Numbered from the stretch's first letter, positions 1-11,384 are shown. The stretch is 64,000 nucleotides of DNA from Pseudocercospora fijiensis CIRAD86 (GCF_000340215.1 NW_006921538.1:992001-1056000); one strand, 5' to 3'. Notes: generated from the sequence alone by a model not told the origin. Made by a program: numbers and translations.

Positions 1-200
1 TATTAAATGCCAATTCTAGCGCTAATTCTAGTACTAATTCTAGTGCTAATTCTAGTACCAATTCTAGTGCTATTTCTAGCGCTATTTCTAGCGCTATTTC
101 TAGCGCTATTTCTAGCGCTATTTCTAGCGCTATTTCTAGCGCTATTCTACCGCAATTTCTAGGGCTATTCTACCGCAATTTCTAGGGCTATTTTACCGCT
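1..200. repeat. Short tandem repeat, about 12-bp unit
   Basis: Roughly a dozen copies of a 12-bp unit of the form TAGCGCTATTTC, preceded by degenerate versions (CTAATTCTAGTG-like). The unit contains the palindrome TAGCGCTA. It runs off the left edge of the window, so its full length is unknown. It lies in DNA with the same CA/TG-poor composition as the neighbouring helicase relic. Confidence 0.8.
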
Positions 201-499
201 AATTGCAGTATTAACGCCTACTAGGAGAGCTACCTTAAGAGCCTATTATACGTCGACCCGCTTCCGAGAGTCTACGCTTAGTACGCAATACGCGACCTCG
301 CTCCTCGTTAGTACGAGAGACGGTACTAAGAATCCGCTTAGCTCGAGTATATACCTATTTAGTAGTCGGATTAATCTATAGAGGTAGCTATCGCCGAGTA
401 CGTAGACTAAGACTACTAGATAAGCCTAGGCGCTCCTAGCCTCGAGTTCCTAATACCTAAGTGTTACGGCTATAAAGGAGGTTAGCCTATACGCTAGTA

Positions 500-3100
500 G
501 AGCCTACAATACCGCTTCTTAACTTATTTAGAGTAGTAGCGCGCTACTATAGAGTAAAGGGTATTGTAGGTAGTAGTATAGTATCCGATAGACGTATATT
601 TAGGGCGCTACGAGCCGCTTCTCGAGCAGCCTCTTCCTCGGCCTTCTTCTATCTATCTTCCTCGGCCCTCTTCCTCGTATTATAAATAGTACGCTACTTA
701 GTTAATACCTCTAGACTAAGGCTTTTTAGAGTATCGATTAGCTAAAAGGTAGCGAATAGTTGCTCGTACTACTAAAGCTTCTCGAACTAGTCTACAAATA
801 CTAGCGCCTTCTACTTAAGGAGATCCTAATCGATAGTAATACTCTCGTTCTATTTATTAACTAAGTTAGCGGTAGTAAAGATATTAGCGATATTAGCTAG
901 AATCGGATCGTCTGTAACCTTAGTCGATAGAAGGTCGAATCGAATACGGCTTAACTAATCTAGATACTAAAGGGCAGGCCGCTTTAATATCCAATCCTTT
1001 AGTATACTAAATCTAATTGCTAGACGAGTACCGGCTCTCGGAGCCTTAAATTTCGGGGGAGTAATACCCTCTAGAGGTATATCGATATAAAGAGCGTCTA
1101 GTTCTAGGTTACAGATATTATAGCAATCTTCTACTACTAGTAGTTGCTAGGTATATACTACCTTATCCTTACCGAGATAGCGAAGGACGACTTTGCGTAG
1201 ACATATACCGTATTGTTCGCGTAGATAGTTATTCTAGAACTCCCGCTAAATCCGAGGAATCTTGTCGTAAAGCTCTATCTCTTTCTTAGTCTAGTAGTTT
1301 CTATCGCTATTATTATTATTATTATTAGCGGCTTCTTAAGCACCTAGCGCATTAGCATCTTCTCCTAGAAGCTTAGACTAGCGGAGCCCTAATAGCCGGA
1401 ATGCTCTATACGATCTACGTCGGCGAGGCTTAATTGCTAGGTAGTTAGATTCTAGCCGCGGCTACTTAAGACGATTATCGATATAGTATAGTAGGAAGAT
1501 AAAGGCTAAACTGCGCAGAATAGTACGACCGGTACGGCTAAGACGTTAGACAACATCCTCGATATCGCGCGTAAGAGTAAACCTAGTCTAGTAAACAAGC
1601 TTAATATCTAGTACATTTAGGCTAACACTAAAAGTAGTAGTAGCAACTATAATCCGGTATTCCGATAGCCTATCTAGATGCTCTATAGTCTTATAGAAGC
1701 GGTTATACCGGCGCTTCTAGTCTCGCTTAGCGATACTGCTAGTATAGAATGTTACTATAGTATATATATTAACACCTTTATTGTCCTATGTATATCGTTT
1801 CTTCTAGTCCCTATACTTAGCAGTCGTTGCGACTAGCTAATGCCGAATAATATTAGCTAGATCCTAGACATACTTACGACTATTAATAAATAAGAGGGCC
1901 TTCTTAATGTTTATAAATTATCGGCGTAGCTTCCTTAGTCTCTAGGTCGAATGCACTATCGATAGCGAAATACAGGTACTCGTATAAGCGGAGCTAATTC
2001 CTTAGAATAGTACGTAGGATATACGTAGTATCTAGACGATCGACACTACTGCGAATAATCTTAGTCTAGAATAGCTAATTACTAACTAGACGAAATCTAC
2101 TATATTTAAGCACAAAGTCCTCTATATCCTCGGACATTGTCGCAGAACAGCCGAGCTAAACTGTGTTATTACGGAGCAACTTGCGTAGAGCGAAGATCTG
2201 TATATATTCCTTCCGAAAGTTACGCTACTTATTAACAAGATAGACTTTATCGATTACTACGAGACCGATACGGGCACGAACCTTAGGGTCCTATAGTAGC
2301 TTCCTAAAGGCTAGACTAGTACCGGTTTCTAGACTTAGGATAATATAATAATATCTACTATTAGTAATATAGTCGTATAGCTTAGGATAGAGGCTTATAG
2401 TTTCGGAGGTAATATTAATAGCGTTAACGATACTATCTCGCTCGATCGGCTAGCTATCTAACTAGCTATCTAACTAGCTATCTAACTAGCTATCTAACTG
2501 TAGCTATTAATACCGGTTCTCGACGACCTTAGCCTGCTCCTCGCTAAGGCGATTTAGCGGTATAAACTAGAGGGTAATAAGGCTAGTCAAATACGTAAAG
2601 GCTATAAATACTAAGCTCTTGCCCTCGCCTGTCTTCGAGATCTATAGAACATCGCTACCGCCGAAAATTAGCGCGAAGACTAGATCGATCTAGACGTCCT
2701 TCGGCTAATATCCTTTTCCTAGGTAAAGGCGATCTAATAGCTTAATAAGGCTAGCGGTAACGATATTACGGTAGATATTCTTAGCCTCTAGAGAAGCTAC
2801 GGCATTATATACGAGTTGCTTAACTTAGTCCTACGATAATAGGTTATCGGCGGCGTTAATACGATCGCAACGAGTCTAGAACTATACTTTATAATCTCGC
2901 TTATTCTTAGGCTACTAGACCGGTAGCAAGTAACTAAAATCCGGGCGCTCTCGAGTTACGGCGGCGCGACCTAGAAGTACTATTAGAAAGTGCTGCTCGG
3001 ATTTATTCTGCTATCTATTAGTCTTGCGCTTCTTAGCCCTATCCTTCTTCTCCCTATTACGCTACTTGCGAGTGCCCCTCGGAGGTAGCGCTATTGTCTG
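500..3100 (-). pseudogene. RIP-mutated RecQ-type helicase relic
   Basis: No long open frame survives, but one minus-strand reading shows the RecQ motifs in the right order. Motif I reads KTGEGKSLVFI near 2640. A DEVH-like motif, now VVIDKVYLVN followed by a damaged QWRNFR, lies near 2250. Motif IV reads KKALLFINSRK near 1890. A motif VI equivalent, RLSRTGR preceded by TAG at the expected Gln, lies near 1550. The C-terminal part (about 600-700) reads as a Glu/Arg/Ala-rich helix. Stops are almost all TAG at expected Gln or Trp codons, and Glu-to-Lys and His-to-Tyr changes fit C-to-T mutation on either strand, as RIP produces. RecQ-like genes of this kind occur in fungal subtelomeres and in repeats; which applies here cannot be told. 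It is not functional as it stands. The outer limits are approximate. Confidence 0.75.
2450..2497. repeat. 12-bp tandem repeat, four copies
   Basis: Four head-to-tail copies of CTAGCTATCTAA lie inside the helicase relic. They insert a multiple of three bases, so the relic frame is kept across them. Confidence 0.8.
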
Positions 3101-4095
3101 TTTATTAGTAGGTTAGTCGCGGTAGGTTAGTTATAGTATACTATTAGTAGGCGACGGCGAGGTACGATAGCAAGGTACGATAAGGCAAACAGGTATCTAA
3201 AGGGCTCTCTAGACCCTTTATTAGGCCTATTCGAGTCTAAGAACGTACTAGATAAAGGAATTACTACGAGTAAAGGTATATATATACTAGTAATATAGTA
3301 TAGCCCTCGGTAGCAAGATAAAGGCAAAGGGTTAAGAATATAGGTATTCTAAGAGTCGGAGGTGCGAGCGGCGGTTAATCTAAGGGTCCGCTCGTAATTT
3401 ACTTAGCGTTTCATATACCGTTTGTATATAAGTAATATAAAGGAGGGTAGAACAAACGCAGTTACCGGAAGACCTGTCTTAGAAGATTGTATCTATAGCT
3501 TTAATTTGACATTTTAACGTATACTTTGTATAGCTATTTTAAAAGATCGTATTATTACGTAGAACAGCTTTTTTAGGTTTGTCTATCTAATATATAGTTA
3601 TGCTTCTATAAATTCGAATTCTCGTTTGTATACCGGACGGTTATATAGGAGCTATACGGTTTTCTTTTAGGCGCTTCGCTATAGGCTTAGTATAGACCGC
3701 TAAGCTAGATATATATTAGTATACTTAGCGGAGAGATAATATAAGGACGTAGAGACAGAGTAGAAGGTAGAAGGTAGAAGGTAGAAGGTAGAAGGTACTA
3801 AATTTAGGTAGAAGGTCTATGCAAGCCTACAAAGCGGGGCGCCTGAATAGAGGTAGCGCGTAATAACATATATAAGTAAGCTCGGATTCAATGCGAGGCC
3901 GTCCAGAACTACATGACTGCGTTGTGCGTTACAAAGACTCTCAATCTCTGATCTCCTGTTCTTCAATCGTCGTTGACTATCTTGTGAAAGTCGTACACAT
4001 CGAATGAACGGAATCTACGAGTATGAATACAGCGTGACGCTAGCTCTATGCATCTGCCAAAGGGCTTGCTCTTACACCAAAATGGCCTCTTCTGA
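3101..4095. other. Non-coding, RIP-like to normal composition transition
   Basis: From 3100 to about 3850 the sequence keeps the CA/TG-poor composition of the helicase relic and shows no recognisable coding frame. A 7-bp GTAGAAG tandem repeat (about five copies) lies near 3764-3800. From about 3860 the composition returns to normal, giving a sharp boundary just past the 3' end of the next gene. I see no gene here. Confidence 0.6.
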
Positions 4096-5634
4096 TCAAG
4101 CTGCGACTTTCGTCCATCGCCTCAGAAGGCCGTCAATCACATCCACTTCATCATCTTCCCAGTCATCAGCGCCTCCATATTCTCGATCACAATCCTTTTC
4201 ATCCAAAATGCTTTCCTCCGGCGTTTCGGAATCTGGGGTTGAGGATGTATTGGCGTTGCCAGTCGTGTTAGGGACATATTCAAGCTCAACACCAGAAAAG
4301 TCGAAATTTCCGGCTGCATTCTCCTGCGCTGGTAAAAGGCTGACGAGACCGGAGCTGTCCAAGTCGTCATGCAGGTCCAAATCCGCGAAGTCGAAAGTGT
4401 CGAAGTCCTGGGAGTGTCCTGCAAATTCCCTGCGATGATGCGAGACTCGTTGAGGGAGGCTTTGGGTAAAGGTCCGCGGCTGTCTTGCTCTTAGTGGCTG
4501 TATTGGGAATCTAGATGTCGCTTGCTGCGATTGCGGTCTCGAGATGTCTGATCCCGGGACTTGCGATCGCACGGTCGGTGGCAGCGCCTGGTTCGATTGC
4601 GGATGGGCACTTCGCTCCGCTCTTGTCGCCTCTCCTTGTTCTTGTCTGGCCATCAAAATTCTCTTCTTATTTTGTTCATCCAGCAACATTAATTGGCGCT
4701 CGTAGTCGCTTAAATCATGATTTCTGGACGCTTGGAGTAAAGTCACGGCTTTCGTTGTTTTGTTCAGTGCCGATTGGATTGCTACATACTCCAAAGCTCG
4801 ACTTGCTTCCCACCGCTGCGTAGCTGCATCGATGGAGGAGGCGAGCTTCCTCACGGCATTCGCGCATAATTTGAGACAATTGGAAGTAGTATCAATATCG
4901 GTGCTTTCGATTTCAGAAGTGGTAGCAGGAGCTAGCACGGCCGTCTGAGGGTCTATTGATGAAAGCATAGAGATCATGCTATTTCCAGGTACCGGTGACG
5001 CAGAAGTTGGTTCACTAGCGTTGAGTCCGGCTTCAAGATTTTGAAAAGCAGCGCTGAGCTGCTCAAATCTCTGCGTTGCCTCGTCCTTTGCCTGAACCAG
5101 GTTTTGAATTTGTAGCTTCTCCAATGCCAGCTCGACCTTGATACTGCCAAAGTCGGGCTGTTTATGCCGCTGTGAGACTTTGCTCCCGTATGCCAACACA
5201 CTCAGCATCAGCAAGAGCGTCGTTTTCAGCTTCTCGAGATTGGCTCCCAGCACTTCGAGTTTGTTGCTCCGCAACGGCCATTTGAACTTGTCGAATGTGC
5301 TGACACTCAGCTTGTCGCCAGATCGAGGCTTCAAGCTTTTGCTTAAAGCTTCATCGAGTTCCTGAAATGCTTCTTTGCAGCCGTCTAAGACATCTTCGAG
5401 ATCATGTAGAGCCTCGTCTGTGCAAAGCTGAGCATCGTGGTCGGCTTGAAGCTGTTCGTGTGTACGTTCCAAGACTTTCGACGTAAGCCTTACATCTCTT
5501 GCAACCTTCTTGATCTCTTTCTCAGCGCCCTTGACCGAAGCTGCGTATTTGTACAAGGTTGTTGCCAGAGAGAAGCCCACCTCGGCCACCTGTAGTCTCA
5601 GGGGACGCTCAGACCACCTCTCGAAGCGAGCCAA
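4096..5634 (-). CDS. HeLo-like (fungal STAND N-terminal) domain protein
   Basis: A single 512-residue open frame with normal codon use. Residues 5-160 match the alpha-helical HeLo-like domain found at the N-terminus of fungal STAND/NLR proteins: VAEVGFSLATTLYKYAASV, then a KGAEKEIKKVARDVRLTS stretch and a long coiled helix bundle. In that family the domain acts as a signalling or membrane-active module controlled by a nucleotide-binding domain. Here no NB-ARC/NACHT or repeat domain follows. Instead there are more helices (about 170-330), a Gln/Arg/Pro-rich stretch (335-400) and an acidic Asp/Glu-rich tail. It is therefore a solo HeLo-like protein, either a free effector or adaptor or a STAND gene that lost its C-terminal part. 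It stands alone between two RIP-mutated blocks. The first Met is adopted because the domain begins at once after it. Confidence 0.7.
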   Translation of the reverse strand: MARFERWSERPLRLQVAEVGFSLATTLYKYAASVKGAEKEIKKVARDVRLTSKVLERTHEQLQADHDAQLCTDEALHDLEDVLDGCKEAFQELDEALSKSLKPRSGDKLSVSTFDKFKWPLRSNKLEVLGANLEKLKTTLLLMLSVLAYGSKVSQRHKQPDFGSIKVELALEKLQIQNLVQAKDEATQRFEQLSAAFQNLEAGLNASEPTSASPVPGNSMISMLSSIDPQTAVLAPATTSEIESTDIDTTSNCLKLCANAVRKLASSIDAATQRWEASRALEYVAIQSALNKTTKAVTLLQASRNHDLSDYERQLMLLDEQNKKRILMARQEQGEATRAERSAHPQSNQALPPTVRSQVPGSDISRPQSQQATSRFPIQPLRARQPRTFTQSLPQRVSHHRREFAGHSQDFDTFDFADLDLHDDLDSSGLVSLLPAQENAAGNFDFSGVELEYVPNTTGNANTSSTPDSETPEESILDEKDCDREYGGADDWEDDEVDVIDGLLRRWTKVAA

Positions 5635-5699
5635 TCAAGCGCTCCGCGTGGCTCCCTTCTGGAGGAGGTCTGAGGAAACAACGGGCATGTTTGGTGGAT

Positions 5700-6300
5700 A
5701 CATCTTAGCTTTACGCCTGTTTTTGCGTGTCGTAGAATCCAGCTATATTCTCAAAAATTTTCCCCTCGACGGCGAGTACTCGACGACGCGTCCCTTTATT
5801 TAAATTCTAAAAACATCAGTTTTTTCGCTTTATCTATCTCTCGGACCGCCAACTTTTAGATTTAAAATATCTAAACGCGTTCCGATGTCTTGTGCTTTCT
5901 CCGAAAATCCGGAATTTTTTCGTTAAAAAGCCGGATTTTCTATACGAGGCTTATACGAGGTCTTTTCTTTTAAATATCTCGACTATCTTACTAGATATTA
6001 AAAATCCGAGAACATCACATTTTTCGCCGTATCTTATAGTATATTCTATAATTTTTCTAGATTTTATTACTAAGCCGTTCGAGCTGCTTGTGGTCTAGAA
6101 GATCTAAAAAAACGATTTTTCTAACAAAAATCTCGAGATATTTCGCCGATTTGTTTCTTTGTCGGTATCTAAGATACAAAAAATCCGAGACTATAGCGCG
6201 AGACGTTATATCTTTAAATATCTTTCCTAATTTTTTCGGAATTTTAGGCCTAGCCGTCTTAATAGAATGTCGTCGCGAAGTGAAGTTACTTTACATCCTC
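5700..6300. repeat. Degenerate interspersed repeats, AT-rich
   Basis: Several imperfect copies of a motif resembling AAAAATCCGAGAACATCAC followed by TTTTTCGC and a TATCT-type tail (near 5805, 6000 and 6180) recur every 150-200 bp. A related AAAAAGCCGGATTTTCTATA copy lies near 5930. There is no convincing coding frame. It looks like an old, mutated repeat abutting the 5' end of the HeLo-like gene. Confidence 0.5.
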
Positions 6301-6319
6301 CAAAACCCCGAGATGCTTC

Positions 6320-6376
6320 CTCAGACTGCCTACGGCATCGCCCCCGAAGGGGAATAGCGTGCCAAGGCAGTCTGAG
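6320..6376. repeat. 57-nt compound hairpin, 12-bp perfect outer stem
   Basis: CTCAGACTGCCT at 6320-6331 is exactly complementary to AGGCAGTCTGAG at 6365-6376. Inside, CCCC-GAA-GGGG forms a second stem with CGC/GCG and GGCA/TGCC pairs between them, so most of the 57 nt can pair. Unlike the surroundings it is GC-rich and keeps CA/TG dinucleotides. It could be a fold-back element end or a structured RNA; there is no further support for either. Confidence 0.6.
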
Positions 6377-6699
6377 CGCCACCTGAGACTAGGCCACCTG
6401 GAGAATGGAGGCAACGGAGCCAAAAATCTCCGCTATGATTCCCCGCCTCGATAAGTTTGTGACGAAAATACACGTTAGCGGGCAGAAAGCGTAGTGGATG
6501 TGTCGATCTCGAGCCTTCAGCTCATCAGTCGGCGTCTACTCAGCCGCTCCGTGGATGCCTCAGGTTCAAACCTTCCCGACCTTCGACTACTATATCTAGC
6601 TAGACGAGACTCTGCCGACGCTCCTATGCTTATTTCCCACTGCAGGATGGGTTTACCGTGTCGTACGACAAAGTTATATAAGCTACTTCTAACTTAGGG

Positions 6700-8700
6700 T
6701 TAGGAGCGGCGTCGCTTTTTATAAGATAACGCATTAATAGTAGTTGTCGAAGCTAGATAGGACTAGGACACGATCGGAAATGTTACCTTTAAAGAGCGAA
6801 GAGATAGTGCTTGCTATTTATACTGCCTATACCCGCGGAAGAAGCAGCGTAGAGGTAAATCTACTAAGCGAAAACCGAAATAGAATAGGTAGAACAACGC
6901 GAGCGTACTAGTAGACCTCTACCTAACTTTATAGAGGCAACTTAGTTAGCCTACCTATAGTAGTACGCAATAGTTCTAGTCAAGTCTTCTAGACCTTCTA
7001 ATAGTATATATCCCTACGCAATAGCTTAAGTAATCTTGCGAGTACGATAAACGACTATAGAAGTGCTATAAAGAAGCATCGTCTATATATTATAGCTAGT
7101 AGTAAGAATAAGAACATCTTACTGTTAGAGCAGTATATTATCCTTACTATATTATAGAACAATGTAGCAAGTATAGTCCTTAGAGCAATTGGCAAATTTC
7201 GCTATTCGAAATCTAGAGTTGCTTAGTTAGCCGATCTGCCTCGGTTAGAAAGTAAACGGGAGGAATATCTCTATATAACGCTCTATTAACACTTTTATGC
7301 TCCTAGTAAGACTATAGACTAGTTGTAGTCTATATAAGCTAGACGGGTAACAGTTCTATTACGTATACTAATCTATATAGCTAATATCGAGGTACTCCCG
7401 ATACTAGATAAATCTCTATAACCGCTAAAGGACACTACGGAGCCGCTATTAGCCTTCGTCGCATTAATAGAATTTCTGTCCTCGACCTGTACTACTATTA
7501 GTAGAACGAATACTAAGCTAGTTGCGCTAATCTTTATAACCGGCGAAATTATTTCCTCCGATATTCTCGACCTAAAGTAATACTCCGGAAAGAATTTAAC
7601 GGGCGGTCTATATAAGAATATTGCGGATAAGATAGCCTACCTATCGCTCGCAATAGACATTTGTTCTAGTATTACAAGAGTATTAGGAATAGTCCTAATA
7701 CTAGTCTCTACTACTAGGCACTACTACTTTAGGCGCGTTTAATTCTAGATTGCTAGGACTTTACCGCGTTATAGCGTAGAGATACGTACTAACTTCTTAA
7801 TAGGAGGGAGGTTTAGAAGCTTGCGACTTAGAAGGAGGACTTCGTGCCCTAAATAATAGCGTAACTTTGCATTTAGGAAATGCATAGCGATAACCTTAGT
7901 TAGCTACTATTATCCTTGCCGCTACTAGTAAATTTGTTATCCTCCCTAGCCTTACTATCCTACGTTATTATCTACTAGCTCGTTATCGGGAGCCTCTTTT
8001 TCGCCGGCTAGTATACGCTTATCTAACGATTAACATATTAGTCTAGATTATTAAAGGACTAATATATATACTTATAGCTATACTCCTATGCTATCTAAAG
8101 TACTTCTTAGAGCAGAATCGAAATTCGAATCGCGTAGCTAACAATCTAGCCCCGACCTATAGGGCAAGACTATTAGTCGAATCTTGTAGCTAACAATCTA
8201 GCCCTACTTTGTAGGGCTAGACTATTAGTCGAACCGCGTTGCTAACAACCTAGCTCTAATTAATTACGTAGCTTATAGAAACTTCGTATTATCGATACGG
8301 ATAGAACTTTTATAGGTTAAGATAGATTCTACTTATAAGTTAATTGTCCTATTAACTAGATTAAGAATATAACGGAGAATTTTAACGCTCGGGGTTATAA
8401 TAAAGCTTAGATTGCTTACGTTATAGATATTAACATTAATATAATAGGTACCTCTAAGACTCGAGTATATAGGATCGGTAAGTTTAGTCCTATAATTTAG
8501 AACCTTACGGAAAGATTAAGTGCCTTTTAGCTTTATATTTAGACTTAGCTACTAAAGAGTATCTCTTCCGGTAATAAAGACAGCGAACTCCGATATAGCA
8601 GTATAATATAGCCTAAATTTATTAGCGTCGCGTTCTCGTAGAGCCGACGTAGTAGGCTGCTTCCGAGGATAACGGCGTACTTGCCTAGAACTGTCTTCTC
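6700..8700 (+). pseudogene. Unidentified RIP-mutated coding relic
   Basis: One plus-strand reading stays coherent with stops mostly TAG, including a basic stretch near 6845 (CLYPRKKQRRGKS) after an ACYLYC-like start that might be a mutated zinc-cluster. A long, nearly open stretch follows around 7230-7900. The composition is CA/TG-poor as in the other relics. I do not recognise the family; a Zn2Cys6-type regulator is only a guess from the basic segment. Confidence 0.35.
8134..8256. repeat. 52-bp tandem repeat containing a perfect hairpin
   Basis: Units begin at 8134, 8186 and 8238 with GTAGCTAAC or GTTGCTAAC, a regular 52-bp period. In the middle unit CTAGCCCTAC (8198-8207) and GTAGGGCTAG (8211-8220) form a perfect 10-bp stem with a 3-nt loop. 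The other copies are diverged in the stem. Confidence 0.75.
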
Positions 8701-8749
8701 CTATTGATTCTAGTATACCGCGAAAGTGCCTATAAATTCTAGAAATCCT

Positions 8750-9430
8750 ATAAATTACAATCACAATAATTAATCTTATCCCTATAAGTCCTATAAATCC
8801 TATAGATCCTAATTACAACAATAAATCTTATTCTTATAAGTCCTATAAATCCTATAAATCAAAATTACAATAATGAACCTTATTCTTATAACTCCTACGA
8901 ATCCTATAAATCCTAGCTACAATTATAAGTCCTAACTACAATCGTGAGTCCTAATCGTATAAGTCCTATAAGTCCTAATTAGAATAATGAATCCTATTAA
9001 TATAAATACTATTTATATAATCCCTATTTATATAAATCCTTCTTATAGGCATTCCTGTGCCTATTCCTACGGCACCCTATTCCTATAAATCCTATTCCTA
9101 TGCCTATAAATCCTATTGCTATCAATCCCTATTCCTATATATCCTATTTATAGGCTTTCCTATACCTATTCCTATAGCACCCTATTCCTATAAATCCTAT
9201 TCCTATGCCTATAAATCCTATTCCTATGAATCCTATTCCTATGCCTATAAATCCTATTCCTATGAATCCTATTCCTATACCTATAAATCCTATTCCTATG
9301 AATCCTATTCCTATGCCTATGAATCCTATTCCTATAAATCCTATTCCTACGCCTATAAATCCTATTTACATTAATTAAATTCCTATGCCTATGAATCCTA
9401 TTGCTATTAATCCCTATTCCTAAAATAGTG
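8750..9430. repeat. CCTATT/CCTATAAAT minisatellite
   Basis: About 680 bp built from short pyrimidine-rich words (TCCTATTCCTATGCC, TATAAATCC, TATGAATCC) arranged in higher-order units of about 21-30 bp, more regular from 9050 to 9370 and degenerate upstream. A 105-residue open frame at 9057-9374 exists only because the repeat has no stop codon in that frame; it reads as monotonous Ser-Tyr-Lys/Glu/Ala and is not considered a gene. Confidence 0.85.
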
Positions 9431-9469
9431 AGCTAAAAGGTTAGCGAAGCGACCTTAAGCATGTAAGTA

Positions 9470-11330
9470 AAGGCCCCGGACTAAGCGCAGTTACAATTAT
9501 ACTTAGTTTACGTAAGCTATTAGTACCCTCTACGCAACGCGTACTAAACAGGCTTGTTATCGCAAGCTATTAGTACCCTCTACGTAACATTCTCGCTTGT
9601 TATTAGCATCGACGCATCTTATATAGGCCCGTAAGTTACGCCTTCGAAATTCGTCCTAATCTTAGCTACGAGGTAGTTTCGCGAAAACGGAGTCGTACGT
9701 CTACGCGTCGTATAGGCGTAGGCATCGAATAGGTAGTATAGTCTGTTTATAATCGGGGATACGGTCGTTTATTTAGTGCGTCCTTGTTATTATTGTTATA
9801 GTATGCTTCGGAGGGCGGAAGTGCAACCTAAGGTAGAGGTTATATGTTTTCGCCTTGTTTCGACTAATAAGAGGCTACGCTAGATTTTGTATTAGGTCCG
9901 CTCTAAATACTAAAGCCCCTATTATACTATAGAACACTGCACCTTCCGAGACATACACATACCTGCTACGTTATACTAAGTCCGTCTAATTGTAACTACG
10001 CTTAGTCCCCTCGAAATCGACTTCCGTAATAACTCGTCGCAAGCTCCTCGTATTGCTATAGCCGATTTCTTCGGGGCCTTTACTTAAATATACCGTAGAT
10101 CTTGTCTAGATTATTACCGATAGAGTAGACTATAACGAAACCTTTATATACGAAAAACTCTATTAAGTATAAGACATATCCTACGTAAAGACGCATATAG
10201 CCGGACTAAGCGCTCCGAGCTTTACTAGTACTAGCGATATCTGCGGCGCGGGTAGACTATATTTCGAGCGAAACTATACTATATCTAGCGCTAATAGTAC
10301 TTTCGATATCTATAAGGGCTTAGATACAACTAGCGACTCGATTAGGCAATACGAGTATTACGAAGCTATTATAGAGAAAGCGAAATTAAGATATTCGTAG
10401 CTAGTAGAGACGATTTTCTATATAGTAGCTACGTAGTATCGGTATAATACGACTAAGGAAATATATAGGAGTAAAAGTACTACTAGTCCGAGTATAGCGT
10501 CTTCGTTAAGTACTACTATATCTACTAGCTCTATTTCTACGACCTCTTTAAGTACTACTACGATAATAGCTAAGTTAGAATCTTCTAAAACGAACTAGTA
10601 TTATAAACGTCGAATTCTACTCTTTCTAAGACCTCTTCCTTACCCCTAACTATACTAGCTACGTAGACTTTCGCAAAGACTATAATAGTAGAAAATTTAA
10701 AATATATAAGAGACGATAGGACAGATAGCTAAATAACAAACCTATATAGCTCCGAGTCTTTACGCCGCGTATAGAAGCTACCGCCGATATCTACGCTAAT
10801 TAGCCTAAAAGCTTATATAAAGAATATCTTAGCTAGCTTTACGCTATAATAAACTAATAAGAGATAGAGGTTAGTATTAAATTCTTAGAAATATAAGAAG
10901 AGTAGTATACTCGGCCTTAGAGCTAAGGTTAGTTTAAGAAAGGCGTATATAGTACGACTAACTTATTACTAGGATAATCGTAGAACTATACGCGCGTATA
11001 GTAGAAGATTCTAGCTATTATATTTATTAGGATAGCGAAGAGGAGAAGAGAAGAGAAGTAGAGATAAGTAAAATAAACTATAGGTAGTTAATAAATAATA
11101 AAGGACTATACGATAGGTCCTAAGCTTAGCTATAAATTTAAGTAAGGTAGACGAATATATAAGCAAAAAAACTTATTATAGAAGTGCTATTTCTTTCTTA
11201 ACTAATAGGTTCGCTAATATACTAATCTATAACTCTTCCTTCTTCTTCTTCTTCTTCTACTATATATAACATCGAAAAAAAATCCTACAATGTAAGATAT
11301 ATAGTAATAAAGAAAGCTAAAGCATCCCAA
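9470..11330 (+). pseudogene. Unidentified RIP-mutated relic sequence
   Basis: CA/TG-poor sequence with a partly coherent plus-strand frame, best around 10370-10640, where a Ser/Thr-rich stretch is followed by a basic one. Stops are mainly TAG. I cannot assign a family, and no terminal repeats were found. Two near-identical stretches, each ending CAAGCTATTAGTACCC or a close variant, occur near 9510 and 9560. Confidence 0.3.
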
Positions 11331-11351
11331 AGCATCCCTCTTTCTATACGG

Positions 11352-11372
11352 CCCCCCCCCCCCCCCCCCCCC
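11352..11372. repeat. 21-bp poly-C homopolymer
   Basis: An uninterrupted run of 21 C residues. It sits exactly between the RIP-mutated block on the left and the normal-composition monooxygenase gene, whose stop codon is only 12 bp further right. Such long C runs are rare and length-unstable, and they are prone to assembly error. Confidence 0.9.
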
Positions 11373-11384
11373 TCTTCTCCTCCC

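Noticed and set aside
4004..4438. 144-residue plus-strand frame
   Set aside because: Lies antisense inside the HeLo-like gene; composition is a Ser-rich shadow of its acidic tail.
9057..9374. 105-residue open frame of Ser-Tyr-Lys/Glu repeats
   Set aside because: It is only the translation of a minisatellite lacking stops in that frame; no signal peptide, start context or other coding sign.
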